Origin: PCC-9228 sp964477525
GTDB taxonomy: Bacteria > Cyanobacteriota > Cyanobacteriia > Cyanobacteriales > PCC-9228
Assembly (NCBI GenBank): GCA_964477525.1
Contig: CAYZHY010000015.1
Span: forward strand, 1-45,417
Direction: 5' to 3'
DNA: 45,417 nt
In this document: positions 1-7,807 of the stretch, piece by piece
Layout: every line of letters begins with the position of its first letter
Position numbering within the stretch: the stretch's first letter is position 1
Program-made: the position numbers and the translations under genes
The notes under the pieces: model-generated
What the model was told of the DNA's origin: nothing
Database searches by the model: none
What the model saw: the letters and a program-made list of their open reading frames with translations, nothing else

Positions 1-672
1 GTACAAAAGTGCTAGATTGTTGAGGCTGGTGGCGACATCAACATGCTCTTCTCCAAGAACCTGTTGGCGAATCGCTAAAGCACGTTCGGCTAAGGGGATG
101 GCTTCTTCGTATTGACCTTGTTGTAAAAGCTCTATAACTTGTTGGTTTAAACGATGGGCTTCTGCTAGCTTTCGATCTTCTTCTGTTGCTTCCCGCCAAC
201 GTAGCTCGTACGTTCCTGTTTCTCCCGCTTTGTAGGTCTTAGCCATAATTTGATAGCGACCTGTTGTTGGTAAGGTAGTAACAATTTTAGCGTTTTTTCC
301 TTCTCCACCATCGTCGTTTTCAGCTATTTTGTTTCCTTCTGGGTCAAATAAAATTAAATAGCTATCAAATTCGGAACTAATTAGCTCGATCGCAATTTGC
401 TGACCCGCTTCGCCTTCCAAGGTGTGAATTTGATAGTAACCATCGTTTTCAATAGCCTCGCTGCTACTGTTGAGTTCGCCCTGAATTGTATTAACGCTAA
501 TCTCGTTTTCCGAACTTGTATCTTGTTGCTGGGCAAGTTCGCTGATTTTTGGAGTTGCGGAAGAAGCATCTGTTTGACCGCTAGCAATGGGAACGGAAGC
601 ACCATATAAAGCCAACCATCCCACACATCCCATCAAACTTGCTTTGAACCAATGAAATTGCGCCTTACCCAT
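1..672 (-). CDS. PPC-domain and tetratricopeptide-repeat protein, 3' end cut by the window edge
   Basis: The minus strand is open from ATG 672-670 to base 1, giving 224 residues of an incomplete protein. Residues about 10-32 form a signal peptide (WLALYGASVPIASG). Residues about 60-145 fit a bacterial pre-peptidase C-terminal (PPC) beta-sandwich, with the hallmarks GYYQIHTLEGEAGQQ, SYLILFDPEGN, ENDDGGEG and TGRYQI. From about residue 155 a tetratricopeptide repeat of the kinesin-light-chain type starts (QGQYEEAIPLAERALAIRQ, then VATSLNNLALLY). In cyanobacteria this order is usually followed by more TPRs and often a C-terminal CHAT caspase-like domain; that part lies outside the window, so the CHAT domain is inference. 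It is probably exported and acts as a protein-interaction scaffold or protease. Upstream on the same strand lies a dead trypsin-like protease gene. Confidence 0.85.
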   Translation of the reverse strand, partial: MGKAQFHWFKASLMGCVGWLALYGASVPIASGQTDASSATPKISELAQQQDTSSENEISVNTIQGELNSSSEAIENDGYYQIHTLEGEAGQQIAIELISSEFDSYLILFDPEGNKIAENDDGGEGKNAKIVTTLPTTGRYQIMAKTYKAGETGTYELRWREATEEDRKLAEAHRLNQQVIELLQQGQYEEAIPLAERALAIRQQVLGEEHVDVATSLNNLALLY

Positions 673-936
673 AACTTTTCCTCGCTTGTAATGCTTGTAG
701 AGGGGCAGCGTTTCTAGGCTTATCCCTCTGTTTTCTTTGATAGCACTACAGAAAAATTTTAGGACAGTAGTTGAAGGACTATCCAAGTTTGCCAGCGTTA
801 TTCCAAATTTAATGTCCTAAGCCTGGAGCGTAGTGCTATATTTGCCGATTGGACTTCGTATTAGGCAAACTGACACCAATGTTTGAAATTGATTTGTTCG
901 ATAGTAAGGAGTTTTCCAATCTATAGATAAAATCAA

Positions 937-1922
937 CTAACAGCGAATCAACCTACAAACCCGCTCTAAGGTATCCAAAATTCGATTCGCCTCATCTACT
1001 AAACTATTGACATTCACTCGATCCCGCGGATCCGACTGAGAAACTGGTTCGGACTGAACAACTTCGCCATTAGCAGGTTGTTGGGGTGACGAAAAGGACA
1101 TATTGTAGGAGTAGCTCAAACCGTTTTGGGAAAGCCTTGCTAGGAGTATGGAAACTGGAATACCATAGTTAAATCCAGTTTTTTGTCCGCTTTCGTCCCT
1201 ATCTCCCAGTCCATGAATTGCTACCAAACGTCCTGCTGCATCCAGTACCTGTCAGCCAGACATGCCACCTTGAGTTACGTTTGTATAGCCGACTGCGTAA
1301 CCTTGAGATGGATTTTCCCGAATTTCTGAAATGGAACCGCTTGTGAACTGGCGGCTGATTCTACCGAGCGAGGGAGGCCATTCTGACAAGTATACAGTTT
1401 GACCGGGAGAAAGTTGGTAAGTTGCTATTGAAACTGGTTCGTAGTTGCGATCGCATTCAAACTCTACGACTGCCAAATCTTCAGACTCAAACCAGTAAAA
1501 TTCATTTACCTCATAAATTTCTCCATCATAAGTTCTGATGGCTAAATTGGCAGCCTTTTCTTGATTTTAAGACAGGAGACGTGACGATTGGTAATACCAA
1601 CGCAAATATTACTTTCTTTCGCAATGAGCGTCCCCGAACCGTGACTATTTGGCTTCCCTTCTTCATTTAAGTTCATAATGAAAAGAGTCGTTTGACGAGA
1701 AATATCGTTAATTTCGGTTGCAGATTCGATCGTATTGTTACCTTGATTGGTAGCTTATGCCTGGGCTAGTAGCTGCCGGTTAGCTGCCGAGGAAGACGTT
1801 GGGCATTGTTCTCCTGCTTGCTCCATTGCGATCGCGAAGGTTGGAGAAAAACCTACCAGTAAAGCACCAGCACTGACCGCCAATCTGAAGATCCATGTAG
1901 AAGATACAAAAGGAAAATTCAT
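937..1922 (-). pseudogene. Trypsin-like serine protease, inactivated by two stops and a frameshift
   Basis: Read on the minus strand from ATG 1922, the region encodes a signal peptide (FRLAVSAGALLVGFSPTFAIA), then a chymotrypsin-fold protease broken into pieces. A TAA at 1757-1755 follows LLAQA. The same frame continues with HGSGTLIAKE and the catalytic-His segment ITNRHV. A one-base shift near 1560-1575 moves the reading to IRTYDGEIYEV and the Asp segment EDLAVVEF. The nucleophile segment TQGGMSG is followed at once by TGA (1254-1252), where the family normally has a further Gly. Reading through gives QVLDAAGRLVAIHGLGDRD and TGFNYGIPVS, the usual family C-terminus, ending at TAG 937-939. All three triad segments are still recognisable, so decay looks recent. 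No full-length product can be made. It lies upstream of and co-directional with the PPC-TPR gene, so the two may once have formed a unit. Confidence 0.88.
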
Positions 1923-2419
1923 TATCGAAGCTCCTGAAGCCATTTCGTATGAAGTTTTGACGCAGTTCGAGCGCTGCACGGCGATCGCGAAGTATCTCGG
2001 AAGGAGAAGCTTGCATCGCCTTATGGAGAAATACCACTACCGATCGGGGGACCTATGCAAGTAGCAATTCCGATAGTTATGTACTATAGTATTTTTATAT
2101 GAGATGTGTACAGATCGCCTTTTATATGGGGAGGGGAAGAGGGGGAAGAGGGGGATAAAGACTTCAGGTGCTGAAGTGGGAGAATTTTTCGGGTCTTCGC
2201 ATTTTTATGAAAATTTTATAAACTTATTCCGGACTGCGATTCTAAACCTGCCAAGACCGATCGCAAGAACGGATTTGCGCGATCGCTTACCCTTGCAAAA
2301 CTTGCTCTGTATCGAAAAACACGAAAGGCGATCGCAATTCCCCATCCAACTACTGCAGGCTTTGTTCGTCAAAACCGCGATGGTTTGAAAAACCGCTATC
2401 TCCAGCTCCATCGCGTTGA

Positions 2420-2543
2420 ATACCATTTCTAAAAAACAACAATTGCCTTGAATTTTTGCAATTACCCCGATAGGGGTGCAACGCGCGAGCGCCCCTACAA
2501 AAATGCCCTTGATATCTATCACACAATTTTAAGGAAATGGTAT
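2420..2543. repeat. MITE-like element with 10-bp terminal inverted repeats
   Basis: A 124-bp segment is bounded by ATACCATTTC (2420-2429) and its exact reverse complement GAAATGGTAT (2534-2543). Inside it, 2471-2497 folds into a strong hairpin: TAGGGGTGC pairs with GCGCCCCTA around a CG-rich loop. A looser relative with similar ends and the same CCCCTACAAAAA block lies at 38205-38378. There is no coding capacity. The structure fits a non-autonomous transposable element or a dispersed cyanobacterial palindromic repeat. No flanking target-site duplication is obvious. Confidence 0.45.
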
Positions 2544-2562
2544 AACAAGGAAATGGTATAAC
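2531..2562. repeat. 16-bp perfect tandem duplication
   Basis: The unit AAGGAAATGGTATAAC occurs twice head to tail, at 2531-2546 and 2547-2562. It duplicates the right inverted repeat of the MITE-like element plus six flanking bases, so it may be a footprint of insertion or replication slippage. Confidence 0.8.
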
Positions 2563-3082
2563 CATGCAACAAAAGCGACGGTTCCACAGGCTCAGCATCA
2601 ATCGAATTGTTACAAAAATATACCTTCAAATCTTATGCCCGGCTAAGAGTATTCATAGCGAAGGTCTGACATCAGCCGGCAAAATGGAAAGCAAACGCCC
2701 TGCTTCCAAATAATTTAAATAATTTCTGTTAAATAGAATACCGTTTGAACGATCGCTTTTCACAGCATCCCCATTGCTAGAACGGCTTTTCCCATGCGTA
2801 TCTCAACTACCTAGTAGCGATCGCAGCTGGCGACATATTCTATTTGGCATTTATAAATACTTTGGTGGCGCGATCGCTGTGTTTTCCCCTTGGTGGGGAC
2901 TTGTTCTAGGTTCTATTTCCCACTTGCCAGCGATCGCACCAAAAAGAACTTCATAGCCCGCAGGCAAACGATTTTCATTAATGTAAGAAAACAAAAAAAA
3001 CTTAACACAACGCTGTCGGCTTTCCAATGGCTTGCTGGTTGTGTTCGGTGGTAGCAGATGCTTCGAGTTCGCTCAGCACAAA

Positions 3083-3310
3083 CTAGCAGGAACGAGAAGT
3101 CACTTTCTGATACGCTAAGTCCCGAATCAAGGAAACTTTAGCGTGTAGATAATTATCTAAAGCGTTGACTTGGGAGCCATCTAGGTTTTGTTCTTGCTTC
3201 AGGTTGCGCAAAATCCAGTCGATTAAACTGGCATCGTCGAAACTGAGTAGTTTGTTGGCTTGGGTAGTTTCTACCAAAGACCAGATTTGACGTAGCATGT
3301 TAGGTGTCAT
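3083..3310 (-). CDS. Conserved cyanobacterial hypothetical protein, 75 aa
   Basis: This is a small acidic-to-neutral, probably all-helical soluble protein beginning MTPNMLRQIWSLVE and containing LLSFDDASLIDWILRNL followed by a second helical segment ending SLIRDLAYQK. The pattern matches, from memory, a short protein of unknown function found widely in cyanobacteria. A good Shine-Dalgarno (GAGGAG, on the minus strand around 3318-3323) sits just upstream of ATG 3310, which supports both the start and the reality of the gene. It has no signal peptide, membrane segment or cysteine pair. It stands alone; the next gene rightward is divergent. Function unknown. Confidence 0.75.
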   Translation of the reverse strand: MTPNMLRQIWSLVETTQANKLLSFDDASLIDWILRNLKQEQNLDGSQVNALDNYLHAKVSLIRDLAYQKVTSRSC

Positions 3311-3706
3311 GAGATTCTCCTCAATAATCCTGGTATCTTGCCATTGCTAGACTTTTGCAAATCGCTTTACTTTGACCGTTTCCAGAAACTTGATGTTTCA
3401 TCGGGCTTGGTCAAAAATTTAATCTTTCATTGATTTTTTCTACCATAACCCATCATCAGGCCTCAGAGGCAAGAATGTAAACAGATTAACAATAGTTATA
3501 AAAGGTTTAAAAATTCCCCTATAGATTGACAAACAATGCCAAACCTTTAAAGATTCGCCAAAATCGCACTAAAGAAGGAATCTGAACTATATGGATATTT
3601 ACCATAACGCGAAATCAAGCCACGATCGGGACGCGATCGCAAAACCTTACCATTCTCCATATAATTTTACGATTTTAGCAATAACCGTAACTTTCGATCC
3701 AAAATC
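3311..3706. other. Intergenic region between divergent genes
   Basis: About 400 bases with no open frame of note. It must hold the promoters for the minus-strand small gene and the plus-strand transporter. One HIP1 octamer is present near 3635-3642. I see no hairpin-plus-T terminator and no recognisable operator. Confidence 0.5.
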
Positions 3707-4606
3707 TTGGCCAAAAAACCCACCCCTGCCACCATTACCCTAATTATTACCATCGGCTTGCTCACCGTTTCCACAGCCGCCGTTTTCATTCGGATGGCCT
3801 TCGATGCCTACGGCGAACGAACCATGGCCGCCAGCCTGTTAATCGCCGCTTCCCGTTTGAGTGTTGCCGCTGCCGTCTGGCTGCCCGTAGAAAGTCGCAA
3901 AGCCGCCACTTGGCGTTCTGGTTGGACTTGTACCATTTTGGCTGGCATCTTTTTGGCTGCCCATTTTGCCACTTGGATTGCCTCCCTTGCCTATACCTCC
4001 ATCGCTGCTTCCACCACCATCGTCACCAGCAACCCCATCTGGGTCGCCTTAATCTCCTGGCTGTGGTTTCGAGAAAAACCCAGTTCCCTAACCATTGTGG
4101 GAATCGCTATTTCCGTCATCGGAGGTACCATCGTTGCCCAGGGAGATTCCGGGGGAGTCGCAACCCATCCTGCTTGGGGCAATTTCTTGGCACTGCTGGG
4201 GTCTTGGACCGTCAGCGGCTATTTATTGCTAGGTCGCCAAGCCCAAAGACAGGGGATGCCCTTTTCCGGTTACATCGCCATTGCCTACACCACCGCCGCT
4301 CTTTGCTTGCTTCCCATCCCCCCTTTACTGGGTTTGAGCTACCTGGGAAAAACACCAGAATTTTATCTTTCTATCGTAGCGCTGGCGTTGGTACCGCAGT
4401 TAGTCGGTCATAGCATATTTAACTGGGCGGTACGTTGGATTTCCCCCACGTTGGTTACCCTCATTATTTTATTTGAACCCGTCTTAGCCAGCTTTTTGGG
4501 CTATCTGTTCTTTCAAGAAGCTCCCGGCGTTTGGGTTCTGTTGGGCGCTATGATTCTATTGGTGGGCGTTGCGATCGCAGTAGCCGGACAAAAACGTTCT
4601 CGCTAG
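3707..4606 (+). CDS. EamA/DMT-family transporter (RhaT/YdcZ-like permease)
   Basis: This is a 299-residue, very hydrophobic protein with about ten membrane segments arranged as two EamA repeats. The first repeat runs from about residue 10 to 140 and includes the conserved SLAYTSIAASTTIVTSNPIW stretch. The second runs from about 155 to 295 and includes HSIFNWAVRWISPTLVTL and FEPVLASFLGYLFFQE, the typical last-helix signature. Members of the drug/metabolite transporter superfamily export metabolites, amino acids or drugs across the inner membrane; the substrate cannot be read from sequence. The start is TTG 3707 (MAKKPTPATITL); no in-frame ATG occurs until inside the first helix (RMAF), so TTG is the best choice. 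It is monocistronic by spacing (92 bases to the next gene). Confidence 0.9.
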   Translation: MAKKPTPATITLIITIGLLTVSTAAVFIRMAFDAYGERTMAASLLIAASRLSVAAAVWLPVESRKAATWRSGWTCTILAGIFLAAHFATWIASLAYTSIAASTTIVTSNPIWVALISWLWFREKPSSLTIVGIAISVIGGTIVAQGDSGGVATHPAWGNFLALLGSWTVSGYLLLGRQAQRQGMPFSGYIAIAYTTAALCLLPIPPLLGLSYLGKTPEFYLSIVALALVPQLVGHSIFNWAVRWISPTLVTLIILFEPVLASFLGYLFFQEAPGVWVLLGAMILLVGVAIAVAGQKRSR

Positions 4607-4698
4607 TTTCGGATTTCCGATAGCTAGATGACTGGAAGATATAACCAATAAGTAGTACAACATTTTTTGTAGCCACCAACGGGGAAAATTTACCATCT

Positions 4699-6243
4699 AT
4701 GAGCGACACCAGCTTACCTACCTTAATTCAAAAAATGCAACAGCCGGATTTCTATCCCCATCCGGTGAAAGAACCCATCCAGCTTATACAAACCCATATT
4801 TCCTACGTACTGCTGACTGGCGACTACGCCTACAAAGTCAAAAAACCATTAAATTTAGGCTTTCTGGACTTTTCCACCCTGGAAAAACGCCACCACTTCT
4901 GCCAACAAGAACTGCGCCTCAACCAACGCGGCGCTGGCCGATGGTATTTACAAGTGCTGCCCATTACCCAACAAGGGGATAGCTACCAACTCAACGGAGA
5001 TGGCGAACCCGTCGAATACACTTTACAAATGAAACAGTTTCCCCAAGATGGCTTGTTTGTAGGCATGCTAGAGAAAGGGAAACTGACCACCGACCTCATG
5101 GAAACAGTGGGAAAGCTGACGGCACAATACCATGCCAAATCCCAAACCAGCGACTATATTCTCTCCTTTGGCAAACCGGAAACCATCAAAGCATCCATTG
5201 ACGAAAACTACCAGCAAACTGAAAAATACGTTGGCGGTCCGCAAACCAGAAAGCAACTAGACGAAACCAAAGCCTATACTGACAAAATTTTCCAAGAACG
5301 TGCCAATTTATTTCAACGCCGGATAGAGGAAAAGAAAATCCGCGAATGCCATGGGGATTTGCACTTGAAGAATATTGCCCTCTACAACGGTGAAATTATC
5401 TTATTTGATTGCATCGAATTTAACGAGTCGTTTCGGTTTGTGGATACCATGTACGATGTGGCGTTTATGGTCATGGATACGGAATCCAAGGAACAACCGG
5501 ATTTGGGCAATGCATTTCTCAATACCTATTTGGAACAAACGGGAGACTGGAAAGGATTGCCCTTGTTGCCTTTGTATCTCAGCCGCCAAGCCTATGTCCG
5601 TGCGAAGGTAACCTCTTTACTGCTTGACGATGCCAATGTTCCCGACAGCGATAAACAAGCAGCGGCAAAAACGGCAGCGCATTATTATTATTTGTCTTGG
5701 CAATATACCCAGCCTACCCAAGGGCAAATCGTGATGATGTCGGGATTGTCTGGATCTGGCAAAAGTACGGTTGCCAAACAGGTTGCCCGCCACAATCGAG
5801 CGATTCATTTACGTACGGATGCGGTACGCAAGCATCTCGCTGGCATTGGGGTAGACCAAAAGGGGGATGATTCTATTTATACGCCTGAAATGAGCGAGAA
5901 AACCTACAATCGGATGCTAGAGTTGGGCAAAATGCTAGCAGCGGAAGGTTGGACGGTGATTTTGGATGGCAAATACGACCGGGTCACTTATCGGAAAACG
6001 GTTCTCGATGGGGCGAAATCTGAGAATTTACCGGTGACGATTTTACATTGTACGGCGGATGAAGAAGTTTTGCGCGATCGCCTCAATCAACGGAAAGGGG
6101 ATATTGCCGATGCTACGTCGGATTTGCTGGATTTTCAAAAAACGAAGGCGGAATCTTTTATCCCAGCGGAACAACCCTATGTTTGCTCTGTTGATACCAC
6201 CAAGGATGTTTTGGCGCAGTTGCCGGAGAATTTGAAATTGTAG
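4699..6243 (+). CDS. Bifunctional aminoglycoside-phosphotransferase-like / P-loop kinase fusion
   Basis: The 514-residue protein joins two kinase modules. Residues about 30-330 are an aminoglycoside phosphotransferase-like domain with the Brenner motif CHGDLHLKN (H218-G-D220) and the following metal-binding segment LFDCIEFNE. Residues about 345-505 are a small P-loop kinase (AAA_33/zeta-toxin-like) with Walker A GLSGSGKST at 349-357 and a lid region rich in Arg (LRDRLNQRKGD). The same fusion is known in cyanobacteria and proteobacteria and is usually annotated bifunctional aminoglycoside phosphotransferase/ATP-binding protein. The real substrate is unknown, and resistance to aminoglycosides should not be assumed. 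It is cytosolic with no membrane segment. It starts at ATG 4699 after an AT-rich leader and stands alone between spacers. Confidence 0.9.
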   Translation: MSDTSLPTLIQKMQQPDFYPHPVKEPIQLIQTHISYVLLTGDYAYKVKKPLNLGFLDFSTLEKRHHFCQQELRLNQRGAGRWYLQVLPITQQGDSYQLNGDGEPVEYTLQMKQFPQDGLFVGMLEKGKLTTDLMETVGKLTAQYHAKSQTSDYILSFGKPETIKASIDENYQQTEKYVGGPQTRKQLDETKAYTDKIFQERANLFQRRIEEKKIRECHGDLHLKNIALYNGEIILFDCIEFNESFRFVDTMYDVAFMVMDTESKEQPDLGNAFLNTYLEQTGDWKGLPLLPLYLSRQAYVRAKVTSLLLDDANVPDSDKQAAAKTAAHYYYLSWQYTQPTQGQIVMMSGLSGSGKSTVAKQVARHNRAIHLRTDAVRKHLAGIGVDQKGDDSIYTPEMSEKTYNRMLELGKMLAAEGWTVILDGKYDRVTYRKTVLDGAKSENLPVTILHCTADEEVLRDRLNQRKGDIADATSDLLDFQKTKAESFIPAEQPYVCSVDTTKDVLAQLPENLKL

Positions 6244-6667
6244 CAAAAATGGGGAGCGAATTTTGTTCGTTCCCTAGCAAACGGAAATGCTCCATTTACA
6301 TTCACAATCGTTTTGTTGAAATTTTTCGATGTGCTACTTTAAGTTATTATTCTTCTTCGATTCGAGCGATTTGGCTTGAAAATTTAGGGGCAGATACCAA
6401 GGCACTGTCCCTTATTTTTGGTTTCCATAGACTCGCTCTGAGCCTGATAAAAGGATAACTCGAATGCGATCGTGACTGACATTTGCCAATGATGCTTTGA
6501 TGTTGCTCGTGTTTTCAATATTTATAATTGTCTTCAAAAGAAAAAAAGCGCAATCGTTCGTCAATTGAATTTTGGGTTGTATTTATATAGGAGATGGGGA
6601 AAGGAATTAGCGTCCCGATTTTGTTTTCTTTATATCTATTTAGTTTTAAAATATTTAAAGATTTCAA
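6244..6667. other. Intergenic region, no gene seen
   Basis: About 420 AT-rich bases. A 69-codon open frame at 6249-6458 has no ribosome-binding site and no family resemblance and was left out. The right end is strongly AT-rich and probably contains the promoter for the next small gene. No terminator hairpin with a T-run was found after the kinase gene. Confidence 0.5.
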
Positions 6668-6901
6668 ATGTCTACCAATCAACAGCGCCGTATTGAACGA
6701 TGGGAAAGAACCTTCTCTACTGGCGTGCAAACCTGGATCCTCTTTTTGGTATGTTTGCTTTTGGTGAAGTATCCGGCACCGTTGAGTATTTTTTTTGGGT
6801 TTCTGGGAGGATCGGCAGCTGCCTTTTTAACCTGGTGGTGGCACGGGGAACCGCTAGAAACGGAACAATCTCACCACCAGCAAACCCATGAGGAGCGTTG
6901 A
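6668..6901 (+). CDS. Small membrane protein, 77 aa
   Basis: The protein has a charged N-terminus (MSTNQQRRIERWERTFST), two closely spaced hydrophobic helices (about residues 22-37 and 42-58, separated by a Pro/Lys turn) and a hydrophilic His/Glu/Gln-rich tail. The layout is that of a two-helix inner- or thylakoid-membrane protein with both ends in the cytoplasm. I do not recognise a named family, though the N-terminal pattern looks like a conserved cyanobacterial hypothetical. The start ATG 6668 has only a weak upstream purine stretch (AAAG). It lies between two long spacers and seems to be a single-gene unit. Confidence 0.65.
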   Translation: MSTNQQRRIERWERTFSTGVQTWILFLVCLLLVKYPAPLSIFFGFLGGSAAAFLTWWWHGEPLETEQSHHQQTHEER

Positions 6902-7372
6902 TGGAGAGGATTTTGTTTCCAGATATTAAGTTTTCTAAGAATTCGATCTCTATTTGGGAGCTTTATGACAGAATGTAAAAAATAGCATTTTCTAAGTGAA
7001 ATGCGAATGTTTTCGTCAAGGAGAACCGCTGTTCGTTCTACATAGAGTTTCCACGTTCGCGTTTGATGGGAATTTGCTATATCGTTTTTTTAAACAAAAT
7101 GTCAATAGGTTCCTACCGAACGATTCTACCCCCCCTGTAAAAGCGAACGGTTGGAGATTCTGTTACCAAATTTCATTTTCATCCCCATTAAAAAGATAGG
7201 GGAATTGCGATCGCAATTTTCGGTTTTTTCCAGTCCATGACAGCATTCAGTCAATTGTCATTATTCCGGGGAAAAACATTTCCAAATCGATCGCTTTTTC
7301 CAAACGTAGCTATTTTTGCTAGTAGAAAAACAGATTTCTACTTTTTAATTTTTTGTCGTTTTAGCTGTTTAT
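6902..7372. other. Intergenic region, no gene seen
   Basis: About 470 bases without a believable frame. It contains one HIP1-core palindrome near 7207-7216 and AT-rich stretches. The last 60 bases before the next gene are very AT-rich, consistent with a promoter. No RNA-like fold with strong covariation-style stems was visible by eye. Confidence 0.5.
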
Positions 7373-7696
7373 ATGGATATGCAAAAGTATAAATTTCGAT
7401 GCACCCTTTCCTTTGGCGATATTTACGGACAAATTATTGTTTGGCTCATTGTCATCTTTTTAAGTTTGGCATCGGTTTTGGCCTTGTGGAGTAGCGATCG
7501 CCAAATGTTTGCTTTTATCACCTTGGGATTGATTCTAGTGCTTTCCCTGCCCTTCTTGCTATTTGCCTTTGTGACCACCCTGTTCAATCATATTGAAATT
7601 CAGGTGGCGGAACCGGAAGCGGAAAGCAAACAAGTGTCAGCTAGTTCCCAAGGAGGTAGCCAACCACCCAGCAACCAAGAACCTGCCCAGGCTTAA
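7373..7696 (+). CDS. Two-helix membrane protein of unknown function, 107 aa
   Basis: After a short polar N-terminus (MDMQKYKFRCTLSFGD), two long hydrophobic helices follow at about residues 18-40 and 45-70 with a short SSDRQ loop. The C-terminal 35 residues are polar and low in complexity (Glu/Ser/Gln/Pro, ending EPAQA). This is a small integral membrane protein with a disordered tail. No catalytic motif is seen. It may be a conserved cyanobacterial hypothetical, but I cannot name a family. The gene is followed by a good intrinsic terminator (7767-7793), which supports a separate transcript ending before the sdhA-like gene. Confidence 0.7.
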   Translation: MDMQKYKFRCTLSFGDIYGQIIVWLIVIFLSLASVLALWSSDRQMFAFITLGLILVLSLPFLLFAFVTTLFNHIEIQVAEPEAESKQVSASSQGGSQPPSNQEPAQA

Positions 7697-7705
7697 ATCG
7701 TAGAA

Positions 7706-7725
7706 CCCCGAGCGAAGTCGAAGGG
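7706..7725. repeat. Short dispersed palindrome of the TTCGAC type
   Basis: The segment contains CCCCGAG-CGAAGTCGAAGGG, a common dispersed intergenic motif. A sister version lies at 9837-9859 (CACCCTTCGACAAGCTCAGG). Both lie just outside coding regions and can form small hairpins. Confidence 0.5.
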
Positions 7726-7766
7726 CTTGCCGGATGGAAGCGCGATCGCTATCCTATAGATTGTGG

Positions 7767-7793
7767 ATTCCCTGATTGTCAGGGAATTTTTTT
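7767..7793 (+). terminator. Rho-independent terminator
   Basis: A perfect 9-bp stem ATTCCCTGA / TCAGGGAAT (7767-7775 and 7779-7787) with a TTG loop is followed by seven T bases. It ends transcription of the small membrane gene at 7373-7696, and the sdhA-like gene starts 15 bases later. Confidence 0.85.
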
Positions 7794-7807
7794 GATTTAT
7801 TGCCAAA

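Larger units (their letters stand above)
1923..3082. other. 1.16-kb spacer without a convincing gene
   Basis: Short open frames occur here, but none has a recognisable family, a good ribosome-binding site or a composition different from chance. The stretch holds a G-rich purine tract (about 2129-2158), several HIP1 octamers or cores (for example 2280-2286, 2819-2825, 2870-2877), a MITE-like inverted-repeat element (2420-2543) and a 16-bp tandem duplication (2531-2562). It reads as a repeat-rich region of decayed sequence between the protease pseudogene and the next conserved gene. Confidence 0.6.

Noticed and set aside
1252..1254. TGA in the protease and TGA at 15655 as recoded Trp or selenocysteine codons
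   Set aside because: The protease also has a TAA and a frameshift, the CHAT piece lacks most of its domain, and other genes in the window use TGG for Trp normally. Pseudogenes explain both.
1747..2064. Open frame of 105 codons on the plus strand
   Set aside because: It is antisense to the signal-peptide part of the protease pseudogene, which has clear family similarity; the plus-strand product has none.
2774..2956. 60-codon open frame on the plus strand
   Set aside because: No ribosome-binding site, no family and three HIP1 cores; more likely chance.
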